DNA of 64,000 bases, from NCBI GenBank assembly GCA_947472885.1, contig CANJBX010000009.1:1-64000 (forward strand), given 5' to 3'. The translations under genes were made by a program, and so were the position numbers. Source of the DNA: Hyphomicrobiaceae bacterium (GTDB lineage Bacteria > Pseudomonadota > Alphaproteobacteria > Rhizobiales > Xanthobacteraceae). Shown in pieces: positions 18,992 through 30,327 of the stretch. The notes below the pieces were generated by a model. The model saw nothing but the letters and a program-made list of their open reading frames with translations, had not been told where the DNA came from and ran no database searches. How positions within the stretch are numbered: the stretch's first letter is position 1; every line of letters begins with the position of its first letter.

Positions 18992-20938
18992 TTACGCCCC
19001 CTTCTTGTTCTGCCGGTTGGCAACCAGATCATCGACAACGGCCGGATCGGCCAAGGTCGAGGTGTCGCCGAGCGCGCCGTATTCGTTCTCGGCGATCTTG
19101 CGCAGGATGCGGCGCATGATCTTGCCGGAGCGGGTCTTGGGCAGGCCGGGGGAGAACTGGATGAGGTCCGGCGAGGCAATCGGGCCGATTTCCTTGCGGA
19201 CCCAGCCGACCAGTTCCTTGCGCAGCGCGTCCGTCGGCTGCTCGCCCGTCATCAGGGTCACATAGGCGTAGATGCCCTGGCCCTTGATGTCGTGCGGATA
19301 ACCGACGACGGCGGCTTCGGACACTTTCGGATGCGCGACCAGCGCGCTCTCGACCTCGGCGGTGCCCATGCGATGGCCCGACACGTTGATGACGTCATCG
19401 ACGCGGCCGGTGATCCAGTAATAGCCATCCTCGTCGCGGCGGCAGCCGTCGCCGGTGAAATATTTTCCCTTGTAGGCCGAGAAGTAGGTTTCGACGAAAC
19501 GCTTGTGGTCGCCGTAGACCGTGCGCATCTGGCCCGGCCACGAATCGGCGATGCACAGGTTGCCGGTACAGGCGCCGTCCAGCACCTTGCCGTCGGCATC
19601 GACGATTTCGGGCTTCACGCCGAAGAACGGCAGGGTCGCCGAGCCGGGCTTGAGCTTCGTTGCGCCGGGCAGCGGCGAGATGAGGATGCCGCCGGTTTCG
19701 GTCTGCCACCACGTATCGACAATCGGGCAGCGGCCATCGCCGATAACGCGGTGATACCATTCCCAGGCTTCCGGGTTGATCGGTTCGCCGACCGAGCCGA
19801 GCAACCGCAGCGAAGCGCGCGAGGTTTTCTTTACCGGCGCATCGCCCGCCTGCATCAGCGCGCGGATCGCGGTTGGCGCGGTGTAGAAGATGTTGACCTT
19901 GTGCTTGTCGATGACCTGCCAGAAGCGCGAGTTGTCCGGATAGTTCGGCACGCCCTCGAACATCAGCGTGGTCGCGCCATTGGCGAGCGGACCATAGACG
20001 ATGTAGCTGTGGCCCGTGACCCAGCCGACATCGGCAGTGCACCAGTAGATGTCGCCGTCGTGATAGTCGAATACATACTGATGCGTCATCGACGCGTGGA
20101 TGAGATAACCCGCTGTCGTATGCAGCACACCCTTGGGCTTACCCGTCGAACCTGAGGTGTAGAGAATGAACAGCGGATCTTCCGCATTCATTTCCTCGCA
20201 TTTGCATTCCGTCGGCACGGTTTTGGAAATCTCGTCGTAATAGAAGTCGCGGCCAGCCTTCATGTTCACCTTGCCGCCGGTGTGGCGCACCACGATCATG
20301 GTCTCGACGATGCCAGCCTTGTCGGCGGCGGCATCGGCGTTGGCCTTGAGCGGCACCGGGCGCCCGCCGCGTAAGCCTTCGTCCGATACGATCACGACGG
20401 TGGATTTCGCATCCTCGATACGGCCAGCGAGCGAATCCGGCGAGAAGCCGCCGAACACGACCGAGTGCATCGCGCCGATGCGCGTGCAGGCCAGCATGGC
20501 GATCGCGGCTTCCGGGATCATCGGCATGTAGACGGTGACGCGGTCGCCTTTCTTGACGCCGCGCGACTTCAGCACATTGGCGAACTTCTGCACTTCGGCG
20601 TGCAGCTCCCTGTAGGTGATCTTGCGATCCTTGTTGGGGTCGTCGCCTTCCCAGATGATCGCGACCTGATCGCCGCGCTTGGCGACGTGGCGGTCAACGC
20701 AGTTGTAGGAGACGTTGGTGGTGCCGTCCTCGAACCACTTGATCGATAGGTTGTCGTGCGCGAATGACGTGTTCTTGACCTTGGTAAAGGGCTTCATCCA
20801 ATCGATGCGTTTGGCCTGTTCGCTCCAGAACCCGTTGGGGTCCTTGATCGACTGGTCGTACATGGCCTGGTACCTGGCGGCATCCACGAAGGCGCGTTTT
20901 ATCCACTCGGCCGGGACGTCGTAAATCTTCTCACTCAT
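18992..20938 (-). CDS. acs: Acetyl-CoA synthetase
   Basis: [19 protein letters not shown] start; [77 protein letters not shown]. Confidence 0.97.
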   Translation of the reverse strand: MSEKIYDVPAEWIKRAFVDAARYQAMYDQSIKDPNGFWSEQAKRIDWMKPFTKVKNTSFAHDNLSIKWFEDGTTNVSYNCVDRHVAKRGDQVAIIWEGDDPNKDRKITYRELHAEVQKFANVLKSRGVKKGDRVTVYMPMIPEAAIAMLACTRIGAMHSVVFGGFSPDSLAGRIEDAKSTVVIVSDEGLRGGRPVPLKANADAAADKAGIVETMIVVRHTGGKVNMKAGRDFYYDEISKTVPTECKCEEMNAEDPLFILYTSGSTGKPKGVLHTTAGYLIHASMTHQYVFDYHDGDIYWCTADVGWVTGHSYIVYGPLANGATTLMFEGVPNYPDNSRFWQVIDKHKVNIFYTAPTAIRALMQAGDAPVKKTSRASLRLLGSVGEPINPEAWEWYHRVIGDGRCPIVDTWWQTETGGILISPLPGATKLKPGSATLPFFGVKPEIVDADGKVLDGACTGNLCIADSWPGQMRTVYGDHKRFVETYFSAYKGKYFTGDGCRRDEDGYYWITGRVDDVINVSGHRMGTAEVESALVAHPKVSEAAVVGYPHDIKGQGIYAYVTLMTGEQPTDALRKELVGWVRKEIGPIASPDLIQFSPGLPKTRSGKIMRRILRKIAENEYGALGDTSTLADPAVVDDLVANRQNKKGA

Positions 20939-21183
20939 GGGGTACTCCCTCGATCTTCTCTTCGCCGTATCGGCCAAAGCCAGACAGGGCGGGCGTCTTC
21001 GCGATGTCGCGGCCATTATGCGACAGGGGACAACGCAGCGACAAGGCTACCGAAACTTACACTTTGGTCGCCCAGGTGGATTTGAGCGCCATCGATACGC
21101 GAGCTGGCTGATTTCGGCCGTGGGCCAGATGCGGCGGCTTTCGCGGCGCGCTATGATGGGGTGCAACCACCCGGAGAAATGCC

Positions 21184-21672
21184 ATGCGTCGGATGATCGC
21201 GGCTGCCGCTCTGTTCTTGCTGTTCGCCGCCGGCCCCGCACCGGCACAGACGCCGCCTGCCGATGCTTTGGTGGCGGCCCGTGAACTCATCGTCACCATG
21301 AAGGCGACCGATCAGTTCAAGGCGCTGTTTCCGCTCCTCATGCAGAACCTCAAGCCTGCCATCGTGCAGAACCGGCCTGCCGTCGAGAGGGATTTCGATG
21401 CCGTGGTGCCGCTGATGCTGGAAGCGGCCAATGCGCGGATAGGAGAGATGGTCGATGCCATGGCGCAGGTTTACGCCAATACGTTCCGTGCGGCCGAAAT
21501 ACGCGACATGACCGCGTTCTTCAAAACATCAACCGGACAGAAGTACGTCGAGAAAACCACGGTGCTGGCCCAGCAAAGCATGATGGCCGGGCAGGCGTGG
21601 GGCCGCTCGGTCGCAACCGAAATACAGGACAAGATCGTCAACGAGTTGCGCAAGCGCGGCCACAATATCTGA
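21184..21672 (+). CDS. DUF2059 domain-containing secreted protein
   Basis: Signal peptide, then a helical region with MVDAMAQVYANTFRAAEIRDMTAFFKTSTGQKYVEKTTVL, typical of DUF2059. Confidence 0.85.
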   Translation: MRRMIAAAALFLLFAAGPAPAQTPPADALVAARELIVTMKATDQFKALFPLLMQNLKPAIVQNRPAVERDFDAVVPLMLEAANARIGEMVDAMAQVYANTFRAAEIRDMTAFFKTSTGQKYVEKTTVLAQQSMMAGQAWGRSVATEIQDKIVNELRKRGHNI

Positions 21673-21699
21673 CCGCGCAATCTGCCTGAACGGCGGCAG

Positions 21700-22131
21700 C
21701 TACATGCCCCACGCGCCGACAATGGCGCCGATGATCAACAGGCCGCCCAGCCAATGAAGGCTGTCGATGACGGTGAGCATCGGCTTTCGGATGGTGAAGG
21801 CGTTGTTGACCGTCATGGTCGTCAGCACAAATCCGAACCAGACGAATGCCGCCGAGATCAATCCGGCGCGCAGGCTGAATGTCTTGAGATGGACGAGAAT
21901 GCCGAACAGCACCCATGCCATGATGAAGGCGGCGACGAACGCCAACGCATAAGGCACGAACAGGACAAATTTGGACTTGCCTTCCATCCCCGCCTTGCAT
22001 TCCTCAATTGTCTTGCCCTGCGCCTCGACCCAGGGCTTTGCGAGCGCGGTGTAATAAATTGCACCGAACAGCCACGCCGCGATGGCGGCGACGAAAATCG
22101 AGAGAAAATTCACGTTGGCGAAAAACATCAT
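21700..22131 (-). CDS. DUF1761 domain-containing membrane protein
   Basis: NVNFLSIFVAAIAAWLFGAIYYTALAKPWVEA..., four predicted TM segments, DUF1761-like. Confidence 0.82.
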   Translation of the reverse strand: MMFFANVNFLSIFVAAIAAWLFGAIYYTALAKPWVEAQGKTIEECKAGMEGKSKFVLFVPYALAFVAAFIMAWVLFGILVHLKTFSLRAGLISAAFVWFGFVLTTMTVNNAFTIRKPMLTVIDSLHWLGGLLIIGAIVGAWGM

Positions 22132-22135
22132 GGCG

Positions 22136-22555
22136 CTATTTCCCTTCGCCCAGTTTTGAAACGATTTTCCATTCGTCCACCGTCACCGGCTGGACCGAGA
22201 GGCGCGACTGCTTGAGCAGCGCCATCTCTTTCAGTTTCGCTTCGCCTTTCACGGCTCCGAGCGTTACCGGAACTTTGAGCGGCTCGACCGCCTTGAAATC
22301 CACCACCACCCACGGATCGCCGGCTTCCGCCGTCGGGTCGGGATAGTGTTCCTTCGCGACTTCGGCGATGCCGACGATCTCCTTGCCGACATTGGAATGA
22401 TAGAAAAACGCGCGGTCACCTTTCTTCATCTTCATCAGGTTGAGCTTGGCGGTATGGTTGCGCACGCCGTTCCATGGCGTGCCCTTGTCGCCTGCCTTGA
22501 CCTGCTGGTCCCATGACCACGCCTCGGGTTCTGATTTGATGAGCCAGTAAGCCAT
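22136..22555 (-). CDS. EVE domain-containing protein
   Basis: MAYWLIKSEPEAWSWDQQVKAGDKGTPWNGVRNHTAKLNLMKMKKGDRAFFYHSNVGKEIVGIAEV: EVE/PUA-like signature. Confidence 0.93.
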   Translation of the reverse strand: MAYWLIKSEPEAWSWDQQVKAGDKGTPWNGVRNHTAKLNLMKMKKGDRAFFYHSNVGKEIVGIAEVAKEHYPDPTAEAGDPWVVVDFKAVEPLKVPVTLGAVKGEAKLKEMALLKQSRLSVQPVTVDEWKIVSKLGEGK

Positions 22556-22571
22556 AGTTTATTGTCTCTGC

Positions 22572-23111
22572 TCAGGGCTTGATCTGCACGGTGGTGCCAG
22601 TATCGACCACGGACCAGATTTCTTCAACTTCAGCATTCGTGACCGCGATGCAACCATCGGTCCAGTCACGCTGAAGATGCAGGCTGCGTAACCAACCGAT
22701 GCCGTTCGGCAGACCATGGATCATGATATCGCTGCCTGCAGATACGCCGCGTCGGCGTGCACTGTCACGATCTTTCGTATCGGGATAGGAAATCCGCAAC
22801 GCGAGATGAAAGCGGCTACGCGGATTTTTAAAATCGATGGCGTAAACGCCCTCTGGTGTGCGCCCGTCACCCTCCTGTTGCTTGTGGCCAACCGGATCGC
22901 TGCCGAGCGAGACTTCATATGTCTTCAGGATCGTGTCGTTGCGCATCAGGCTCATACGACGCGCACGTTTCTCGACGATGATCGATGTGGCGCGAGCATC
23001 TATGGGCGCAAGTGGCGGAATCCGACGGCTGAGTTGCAAAAACTCCCAGCAAAAACAAACAATCAGTCCCAGCAGAGCAGCAGCGCCAACAATCTTCGCC
23101 CTGCGGCGCAT
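22572..23111 (-). CDS. L,D-transpeptidase family protein (YafK/ErfK-like)
   Basis: GDGRTPEGVYAID, IMIHGLPN, DWTDGCIAVTNAEVEEIW: HG..DGCIAV motif. Confidence 0.9.
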   Translation of the reverse strand: MRRRAKIVGAAALLGLIVCFCWEFLQLSRRIPPLAPIDARATSIIVEKRARRMSLMRNDTILKTYEVSLGSDPVGHKQQEGDGRTPEGVYAIDFKNPRSRFHLALRISYPDTKDRDSARRRGVSAGSDIMIHGLPNGIGWLRSLHLQRDWTDGCIAVTNAEVEEIWSVVDTGTTVQIKP

Positions 23112-23113
23112 CG

Positions 23114-24109
23114 TTAGGATTCCGCCTTGAACGGACGCGTCAATAAAGATTCAATCGCCTCATCGACGGTGATTGCGCCAGCGAGTACGGCGGCAACCGC
23201 GGCCGAGATCGGCATATCGACCTTGTGTGCCAGCGCCATCTCGATCAGCACCGGCGCGGTGAAGACGCCTTCCGCGAGGCCCGTCGCGGCATGGATGTCC
23301 TTCACCGCAAGTCCCTTGCCGATGTTGACGCCGAAGGAAAAGTTGCGCGACTGCGGGCTTGAACACGTCAGGATAAGGTCGCCCAGTCCCGACAGTCCCA
23401 TCAGGGTTTCCGGCTTTGCGCCGAGCGCGCGGCCAAAGCGCATGAGTTCGGCAAAGCCGCGCGTCGTCAATGCGGCGGCGGCGCTCAGGCCAAGTCCCTT
23501 GCCGGCGACGATGCCGGCCGCAATCGCCAGCACGTTCTTGGCCGCGCCGCCGATTTCCGCACCGCGCACATCCGAGGAGTAATAGGGCCGGAACGTCGCC
23601 GTGCCGAGCGCATGGGAAAGTGCGCGCGCGGTTGATTCGTCATGTGCGGCGAGTGTCACCGCAGCCGGCAGTCCGCGGCCCATGTCGGCGGCAAAGCAGG
23701 GGCCTGATAGAATGGCGGGCCGTGCCGCAGGCACAACTTCGGCGATGATCTCCGTCATGAAGCGCCGTGTGCCGTGTTCGATGCCCTTGGCGCAGGCAAT
23801 GACGGGTGTTTGCGCGGCGAGCTTTGGCGCAAGCGACTTCAATGCCTCGCGCGATGCCTGCGAGGGCACGGCGAGCAACACCGCGTCGCAATCGAGCGTC
23901 GGCGCATCGGTCGCAGCAATCGTGACGTTGGCGTCGATCTTCACGCCGGGCAGGCGCGCACTCTCTCGCTTGCCGCGCAGCTTCTCCGCTTCAGCTTCGC
24001 TGCGCGCCAACAGTACGACCTTGCGGCCGGCCTGCGCGGCGGCATTGGCAAGCGCGGTGCCGAATGCGCCGGCGCCGACGACGGCAATGCGATCAAAGGT
24101 GGTGCTCAT
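23114..24109 (-). CDS. gpsA: NAD(P)H-dependent glycerol-3-phosphate dehydrogenase
   Basis: [101 protein letters not shown]. Confidence 0.96.
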   Translation of the reverse strand: MSTTFDRIAVVGAGAFGTALANAAAQAGRKVVLLARSEAEAEKLRGKRESARLPGVKIDANVTIAATDAPTLDCDAVLLAVPSQASREALKSLAPKLAAQTPVIACAKGIEHGTRRFMTEIIAEVVPAARPAILSGPCFAADMGRGLPAAVTLAAHDESTARALSHALGTATFRPYYSSDVRGAEIGGAAKNVLAIAAGIVAGKGLGLSAAAALTTRGFAELMRFGRALGAKPETLMGLSGLGDLILTCSSPQSRNFSFGVNIGKGLAVKDIHAATGLAEGVFTAPVLIEMALAHKVDMPISAAVAAVLAGAITVDEAIESLLTRPFKAES

Positions 24110-25173
24110 CGTGGCGGCTCGCTGCGCGGCTGCGGCGTATGCTTCACGGTGTCGAGCGGCCAGCGCGCCAACGGCGATGCGCCAAGATCGTCGATCAGTC
24201 CAAGTGCGAGACGTTCTGCCCCGGCCCATGCGATCATCGCGCCATTATCGGTGCACAGGTGTGGCGGCGGCACCACCAGCTTGGCGCCGGCTTCGAGTGC
24301 GATGATGTTGAGCGCGCGGCGCACGGATTGATTGGCGGCGACGCCGCCGGCGGCGACCAGTGCGGTCGGCTTGCCGTAATGTGTCAGGAAATACGCAAGG
24401 CCCATGGTCAGCCGGTCCATCACGATGTCGCAGATGGCGTGCTGGAACGACGCGCACAGGTCAGCGACATCCTGCGGCGACAGCGGGGCAATGCGCTCGG
24501 CTTCAAGCCGCACGGCGGTTTTCAATCCCGATAACGAGAAGTCCGCGCTGTCGCGCCGCGCCAACGGTCGCGGCAGCTTGAAACGTAACGAGTTGCCATG
24601 CTCGGCCTGGATTTCCACCTGCGGTCCGCCGGGATAGGGCAGTCCCAGCATCTTCGCGGTCTTGTCGAACGCCTCGCCAATGGCGTCGTCCAGCGTCGTG
24701 CCGAGCCGCACGTAGTTGCCGACGCCGAGCACGGCGACGATCTGCGTGTGTCCGCCGGAGGCCAGGAACAGGCAATAGGGAAACGGTGCGACGCCGGTAA
24801 GCCGCGCGGTCAGCGCATGCGCTTCGAGATGGTTGACCGCGATCAGCGGCTTGTTGAGGACGAGTGCGATGGCCTTGGCCGTCGTTAGGCCGACGATGAC
24901 GCCGCCGATCAGGCCCGGCCCGGCCGCAGCTGCCACTGCGTCGATCTCTTCCAGCGGAATAGCGGCGTCATAAAGCGCACGCTCGATGAGCTGGTCGAGC
25001 GCCTCGACATGGGCGCGCGCGGCGATTTCCGGCACCACACCGCCGAACGGGGCGTGTTCCTCGATCTGCGACAGCACGATATTGGACAGAATCGCGCCCG
25101 TGCCGTCGGCATGGCGTTCGACCAGCGCGGCGGCGGTTTCGTCACAGGTCGTCTCGATGCCGAGCACAACCAT
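24106..25173 (-). CDS. tsaD: tRNA N6-adenosine threonylcarbamoyltransferase
   Basis: [46 protein letters not shown]; overlaps gpsA by 4 nt. Confidence 0.96.
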   Translation of the reverse strand: MVVLGIETTCDETAAALVERHADGTGAILSNIVLSQIEEHAPFGGVVPEIAARAHVEALDQLIERALYDAAIPLEEIDAVAAAAGPGLIGGVIVGLTTAKAIALVLNKPLIAVNHLEAHALTARLTGVAPFPYCLFLASGGHTQIVAVLGVGNYVRLGTTLDDAIGEAFDKTAKMLGLPYPGGPQVEIQAEHGNSLRFKLPRPLARRDSADFSLSGLKTAVRLEAERIAPLSPQDVADLCASFQHAICDIVMDRLTMGLAYFLTHYGKPTALVAAGGVAANQSVRRALNIIALEAGAKLVVPPPHLCTDNGAMIAWAGAERLALGLIDDLGASPLARWPLDTVKHTPQPRSEPPR

Positions 25174-25301
25174 CGGGGCTTTTTCTCCAGATCGGGCAGG
25201 CAGATAAACGTCTAAATGACTGCGGGCGCAACGGCATATATACAACGTCGCCAGAGCCACAGTTATATAGGGTCCGGCGGCGGAAACCGTCGCGGAATCC
25301 G

Positions 25302-26255
25302 GTGTTCAAGAGGTCGCGCGTGCCATCTGCCAGCAAAATCCTGACCCGCATCGGCACCCGCGGCAGCCCGCTTGCGCTGGCACAGGCCCATATGGTGCAG
25401 GCGCTGCTGGCGGCGGCCCATGGGGTGCCGAAGGATGCCGTTGAAATCCGTGTCATCAAGACGACCGGCGACGCCATCCAGGACCGGCCGCTGGCCGAGG
25501 TCGGCGGCAAGGGCCTTTTCACCAAGGAAATCGAACAGGCGCTGCTCGATCACGAAATCGACCTCGCGGTGCACTCCTCCAAAGATATGGTGACGGTGTT
25601 GCCGGACGGTCTGGTGCTGGCGGCGTGCCTTGAGCGCGAGGATGCCCGCGATGTGCTGGTCAGTCACACCGCGAAATCCATCGCCGAATTGCCCAAAGGC
25701 GCGACCATGGGTACGGCGTCGCTGCGGCGGCAGGCGCAGGTGAAATTGCTGCGACCCGATATCAACATCGTGCCGCTGCGCGGCAATGTCGGCACGCGGC
25801 TCGCGAAGATTTCCGAAGGTGTTGCGGACGCCACCATTCTGGCGCTCGCCGGACTGAAGCGTCTCGGCATGGCCGACAAGGCCACCGCGATTCTCGATCC
25901 GCAGCAATTTCTCCCTGCGGTTGGGCAGGGCGCTATCGGCATCGAGATTCGTGACAACGATGCTGCGACTCGCGCCATTGTTGGCACGATCAATCACGCA
26001 GCGACGCTGACGGCGGTCATTGCAGAGCGCGCGTTTCTCGCGGTGCTGGACGGCTCATGCAAGACGCCGATTGCAGGCCATGCGACGATTGACGGCGATA
26101 CGCTGTCGTTTCGTGGATTGATCGCAAAGCCCGATGGTTCGGCGTTTTTTGAAGCCTCGCGCCGCGGCAATGCGCGCGATGCTGCAAAGCTCGGCGGCGA
26201 CGCAGGCCATGAACTGAAGCAGCGTGCCGGTGCCGATTTCTTTTCGGAGATGTGA
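25302..26255 (+). CDS. hemC: Hydroxymethylbilane synthase (porphobilinogen deaminase)
   Basis: [58 protein letters not shown]; cofactor Cys in [13 protein letters not shown]. Confidence 0.97.
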   Translation: MFKRSRVPSASKILTRIGTRGSPLALAQAHMVQALLAAAHGVPKDAVEIRVIKTTGDAIQDRPLAEVGGKGLFTKEIEQALLDHEIDLAVHSSKDMVTVLPDGLVLAACLEREDARDVLVSHTAKSIAELPKGATMGTASLRRQAQVKLLRPDINIVPLRGNVGTRLAKISEGVADATILALAGLKRLGMADKATAILDPQQFLPAVGQGAIGIEIRDNDAATRAIVGTINHAATLTAVIAERAFLAVLDGSCKTPIAGHATIDGDTLSFRGLIAKPDGSAFFEASRRGNARDAAKLGGDAGHELKQRAGADFFSEM

Positions 26256-26258
26256 ACG

Positions 26259-26969
26259 ATGCGCCTGCTCGTCACGCGACCCGAGCCGCAAGGCGAGCAG
26301 ACCGCCAGCGTGCTGCGCGCGCAAGGACACGATGTTGTCAATGCGCCGCTGATGCGGATTGAAACGCTGGATGTGGATTTTGGCGCGGGGCCGTGGACGG
26401 CGATCACCGTCACCAGCGCTAATGCCATCCGTGCCATCATTCCCCACAGGCGCCGTGCGGAAATTCTGGCACTGCCGATGTTTGTCGTCGGTCAGCGCAC
26501 GGCGCAGGCCGCGCGCGAGGCCGGCTTTGCAAACGGCACTTCCGCCGATGGCGATGCGGACGGCCTTGCGGCGCTGATTGCGAAAAATCTTCCGCCGGAA
26601 AGTGTGCTGCTTTATCTCGCTGGCGAAGATCGCAAGAACGATCTTGCGGAAATGCTCAGGCCCGCGGGCATTTCGGTGCACACGATTGTCGTCTATCGCG
26701 CAGCGGTGGAAGCGGCGTTGCCGGAGATCGCGCTGGAGCGGCTTACGGCGGGAACGATCGACGGTGTGCTGCATTTCTCCAGGCGCAGCGCGGCGGCCTT
26801 CGTCGATACTGCACAGGGCCGCGCGGGGTGGGATAATTCATTGAAATGCCATCATTTTTGCCTATCCATGCAGGTCGCCGAACCGCTGGTTCAGGCGGGT
26901 GCGAAACATATCCATGTGGCGACGGCACCCGATGAGGCATCCGTTCTCGACCTTGTCGGTCAAGGCTAG
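26259..26969 (+). CDS. hemD: Uroporphyrinogen-III synthase
   Basis: MRLLVTRPEPQGEQTASVLRAQGHDVVNAPLMRIE; position directly after hemC. Confidence 0.9.
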   Translation: MRLLVTRPEPQGEQTASVLRAQGHDVVNAPLMRIETLDVDFGAGPWTAITVTSANAIRAIIPHRRRAEILALPMFVVGQRTAQAAREAGFANGTSADGDADGLAALIAKNLPPESVLLYLAGEDRKNDLAEMLRPAGISVHTIVVYRAAVEAALPEIALERLTAGTIDGVLHFSRRSAAAFVDTAQGRAGWDNSLKCHHFCLSMQVAEPLVQAGAKHIHVATAPDEASVLDLVGQG

Positions 26970-27032
26970 CGCCCGCACTATGAGCGTGGCGAGTCGGCGC
27001 ATTCGCGTGGCAGCAGGGGCTGGGCAAATTTG

Positions 27033-28496
27033 ATGGCGAAGAAGCCGCCAAGAGGACCTTCGGACAAATCATCGGACCGGCCGCAAGGCGCCGATGCTGC
27101 GCGCCGCCGCAGGCCGCCCGCGACCATCGATCTTGCCGCCACCGAAGTGCATGTCGAAGACGTGAAGCCTGCCGGACCGGCCGTAAGCGAAAGCGAAGCC
27201 GCAGCATCGCATGACCATGTGCCGGCGATCGTCGAGCCGATTGGACAGGCAGCGTACTACGAAAAACCTAAAGCGCCCGGCGCGCAAACTGTCATGCCGC
27301 CCGAAGGTGGCGAAGCGCCGCCGAAGCAACCGCCGCACTTCGATCCGCCGCCGTTTCGTGAAGCCGATGCGCCGCGCCCGGAATTTCAGGCGCAACCTCA
27401 GCCCACTTTTCCCTGGGCTATCGCCGTAGCTGCTGCATCCGGCGGTGCACTCGCCTTGTTTCTCACCCTGTTCTTCACCGGCATGATCCCTGTGCGCGAC
27501 AACGTGCAAGCCAGCGACAAGAATGCAGCCGAACTGGCTTCGCGGCTTGCCAAACTCGAAATTCAAATTCCCGCACGCGCGGACACGCAGGCGGCTGAAT
27601 CCAGAACCCTCAACGATATCGGCACGCGCATTGGCAAGATTGAAAGTGCGCTTGCAACGCCACCGGCACCTGCGGTCGATCCCGCGCTGACGTCACGGCT
27701 CGCCGCCATCGAGGTCGCGGTGAAATCGCTTGGCGATAACGCCTCCGGTATCACCAGCCGCAGTTCCGAGACCGCCGACAATGCACGCGAGGCGCGCGAA
27801 CGCAGTGAAGCTACTGCGAAGACGCTTGCCGAAGTGAAGGCGGCGGTCGATGCGTTGCGCGGCAATGCGATTGCAAAGACCGATCTCGACAAGGTGACGG
27901 ATCGCGTCACCGCGGTGGAATCGTCGACCCGCACGGTCGAGCAGAAAATCGAGACGCCCGGCAGCACCGCTGCAGATCGCGATGTGCGTATCGCCGTACT
28001 GGCGTCGTCATTAAAAGCAACAGTTGACCGTGGCGGGCCCTACGCCACCGAACTCACCGCGATCAGGCCGCTGATCGGCGATCCGAAACTTGTTCCCGCG
28101 CTCGAAGCTTTTGCCACAACCGGCGTGCCGTCTGCTGCAGCACTGTCGTCTGAACTGGTGGCGCTGATGCCCGCGCTTAATGTGGCAGCGACGCCTTCCG
28201 CCAGCAGCGGTGGCATTCTTGATCGCCTGCAGGCCGGTGCCAGCCGCCTTGTGAAGGTGCGCCCGCTCGATGAAGCACCCGGCACCGATCCCGTCTCGGT
28301 GCTGGATCGCGCCGAAGCGAAGTCGATGCGCGGCGATATTGCGGGGACGGTGAAGGAATTATCCGGTCTGCCAGCCAACGTGCGCGCATCCGCCGATGGC
28401 TGGATCGCGCGTGCGCAGGCGCGCAGCGCCGCGCTTGTCGCCGTGCAGCAGATTTCCGCCGACGCGCTCTACGCGCTGGCCAAACCGGCGCGCTGA
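27033..28496 (+). CDS. Mitofilin/Mic60-like inner membrane protein (COG4223 type)
   Basis: Disordered Pro/Ala-rich N-terminus, single TM (FPWAIAVAAASGGALALFLTLFF), coiled coil, C-terminal mitofilin-like region; lies between hemD and hemY as in alphaproteobacteria. Confidence 0.82.
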   Translation: MAKKPPRGPSDKSSDRPQGADAARRRRPPATIDLAATEVHVEDVKPAGPAVSESEAAASHDHVPAIVEPIGQAAYYEKPKAPGAQTVMPPEGGEAPPKQPPHFDPPPFREADAPRPEFQAQPQPTFPWAIAVAAASGGALALFLTLFFTGMIPVRDNVQASDKNAAELASRLAKLEIQIPARADTQAAESRTLNDIGTRIGKIESALATPPAPAVDPALTSRLAAIEVAVKSLGDNASGITSRSSETADNAREARERSEATAKTLAEVKAAVDALRGNAIAKTDLDKVTDRVTAVESSTRTVEQKIETPGSTAADRDVRIAVLASSLKATVDRGGPYATELTAIRPLIGDPKLVPALEAFATTGVPSAAALSSELVALMPALNVAATPSASSGGILDRLQAGASRLVKVRPLDEAPGTDPVSVLDRAEAKSMRGDIAGTVKELSGLPANVRASADGWIARAQARSAALVAVQQISADALYALAKPAR

Positions 28497-28497
28497 C

Positions 28498-30111
28498 ATG
28501 ATCCGTGTCGTCATCTTCCTTGTGTTCGTCGGCGTGGTCGCGCTGGGCGCTGGCTGGCTGGCGGATCGTCCAGGCGGCGTCGAAATCGTCTGGCTGAACT
28601 ATCGCATCACCACATCGGTCGCGGTGCTGGTAGCCAGCGTCGCTTTGATCGTCGCGGCGTTCATGGTGTTGTGGTCGGCGTTTGCCGCACTTGTCCGCTC
28701 GCCGGGAAAAGTCTCGCATTATTTCGCGCTGCGCGAGATTACCCAGGGCCAGCGCGCCATCACGCGCGGACTGATCGCCATTGGTGCCGGCGATGCGCGC
28801 GGTGCGGCCAAATTTTCCGGCGAAGCCAAACGTCTTGCCCACGATAATCCGCTGACGTTGTTGCTGACAGCACAGTCGGCGCAACTGTCGGGCGATCGTG
28901 CCGCTGCTGAAAAAGTCTTCGAACAGATGATGGCGCGGCCTGACCTCAAGGCCATCGGTCTGCATGGTATGTTTGTCGAAGCGCGCCGCCATAACGATGC
29001 CGTGGCTGCGCGCGCACTGGCGGAAGAAGCGGTGGCGGCCGCGCCATCGCTCGGCTGGGCCGGGCAGGCGGTGCTGGAGTTTCGCTGCGCGTCCGGTGAC
29101 TGGAGCGGGGCCATTGAGGCGCTCGACCGCAACAAGGCCAATGGCCTGATCGACAAACCCGCGCATCGCCGTCTTCGTGCGGTGCTGCTGACCGCGCAGG
29201 CGCAGAATGTCGAACCGCATGATCGCGATGCGGCGAAGGCGCTGGCGCTTGAAGCCGCGAAGCTCGCGCCGGCGCTTGTGCCGGCAGCAGCGATGGCCGG
29301 ACGTTTTCATGCCGACGCCAACGATACCCGCAAGGCGGCGCGCGTGCTTGAGACGGCGTGGAAAGCCAATCCGCATCCCGACATTGCCGAGGCGTACTTC
29401 AATCTCAAGCCCGGCGATTCCGTGCGCGACAAGCTGGTGCGCGCGCAAAAGCTCGCGAAGTCACAACCAAGCCATCCGGAGGCGATCCTCGCCTTGGCGC
29501 GTGTGGCCATCGACGCGCAGGCATTCGATGCCGCGCGCGCGGCGCTTGAACCCTTGATAGCTGCGCCAACGCAGCGGGTCGCGTTGCTGATGGCGGAGCT
29601 TGAAGAAGCCGAACACAACGATGTCGGTCGCGCCCGCGCCTGGACATCGCGCGCGGTGCATGCGGCGCACGATCCGGCTTGGACGGCGGACGGTTATGTG
29701 TCCGACACCTGGATGCCGGTGTCGCCGGCGACCGGCAGGCTCGACGCGTTCGAGTGGAAAGTGCCGATTGCGGAACTGCCGGGCAGCATGATCGCGGATG
29801 ACACGGCGGATACCATCATCGATGCCGCGCTTGAGCCGCCGATGCGTGCGCCTGAAGTCGTCGTCATGCCAAAGGAGCCGTCCGCGTCCGTTGTGGCATC
29901 CATGCTGGTGCAAAAGCGCCGGGAGACGAACAAGGCCTCCCCTGAAACGCCGCCCGCCGCGTCCCGCCGCAGGCCGGCGGTTTCACCCGCGCCGGTCGAG
30001 GCCGTGATTCCGCTGGTTCATGCGCCCGACGACCCCGGCCCGGACGCCGCCGATGAGGTGGGTCCATTGGCGGGTCCCCAGCCGGAAGGCTGGCTTAAAC
30101 GGTTCACCTAA
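28498..30111 (+). CDS. hemY: HemY family heme biosynthesis-associated TPR protein
   Basis: MIRVVIFLVFVGVVALGAGWLADRPGGVEIVWLNYRITTS followed by a TPR region; canonical HemY N-terminus. Confidence 0.92.
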   Translation: MIRVVIFLVFVGVVALGAGWLADRPGGVEIVWLNYRITTSVAVLVASVALIVAAFMVLWSAFAALVRSPGKVSHYFALREITQGQRAITRGLIAIGAGDARGAAKFSGEAKRLAHDNPLTLLLTAQSAQLSGDRAAAEKVFEQMMARPDLKAIGLHGMFVEARRHNDAVAARALAEEAVAAAPSLGWAGQAVLEFRCASGDWSGAIEALDRNKANGLIDKPAHRRLRAVLLTAQAQNVEPHDRDAAKALALEAAKLAPALVPAAAMAGRFHADANDTRKAARVLETAWKANPHPDIAEAYFNLKPGDSVRDKLVRAQKLAKSQPSHPEAILALARVAIDAQAFDAARAALEPLIAAPTQRVALLMAELEEAEHNDVGRARAWTSRAVHAAHDPAWTADGYVSDTWMPVSPATGRLDAFEWKVPIAELPGSMIADDTADTIIDAALEPPMRAPEVVVMPKEPSASVVASMLVQKRRETNKASPETPPAASRRRPAVSPAPVEAVIPLVHAPDDPGPDAADEVGPLAGPQPEGWLKRFT

Positions 30112-30235
30112 CGGCCAAATGCGCCCGCTTTGACGGTGTCTTTGGCGGTATTTGCCAGATGGCGATGGGCACAGGCGATTTGGCCCGTGCTCTTGCTTGC
30201 CAATCGGGCGGGCGGGCGGTATCACGCCCGGCAGT

Positions 30236-30311
30236 GCCGCTGTAGCTCAGTCGGTAGAGCACCGCATTCGTAATGCGGGGGTCGAAGGTTCGAATCCTTT
30301 CGGCGGCACCA
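30236..30311 (+). tRNA. tRNA-Thr (anticodon CGU), CCA encoded
   Basis: GCCGCTG acceptor pairs CGGCGGC; D-loop TAGCTCAGTCGGTAGAGCA; anticodon loop TTCGTAA; T-loop GGTTCGAATCC; 3' ACCA. Confidence 0.97.
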
Positions 30312-30327
30312 TTCCCCGGACAATCCG

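Noticed and set aside
26055-26774. 239-aa minus-strand ORF over hemC/hemD
   Set aside because: Overlaps confident heme genes and shows no family signature.
30236-30311. tRNA-Thr as the attachment site of an integrated element
   Set aside because: No integrase gene and no visible duplication of the tRNA 3' end within the window, so kept only as a remark in the island finding.
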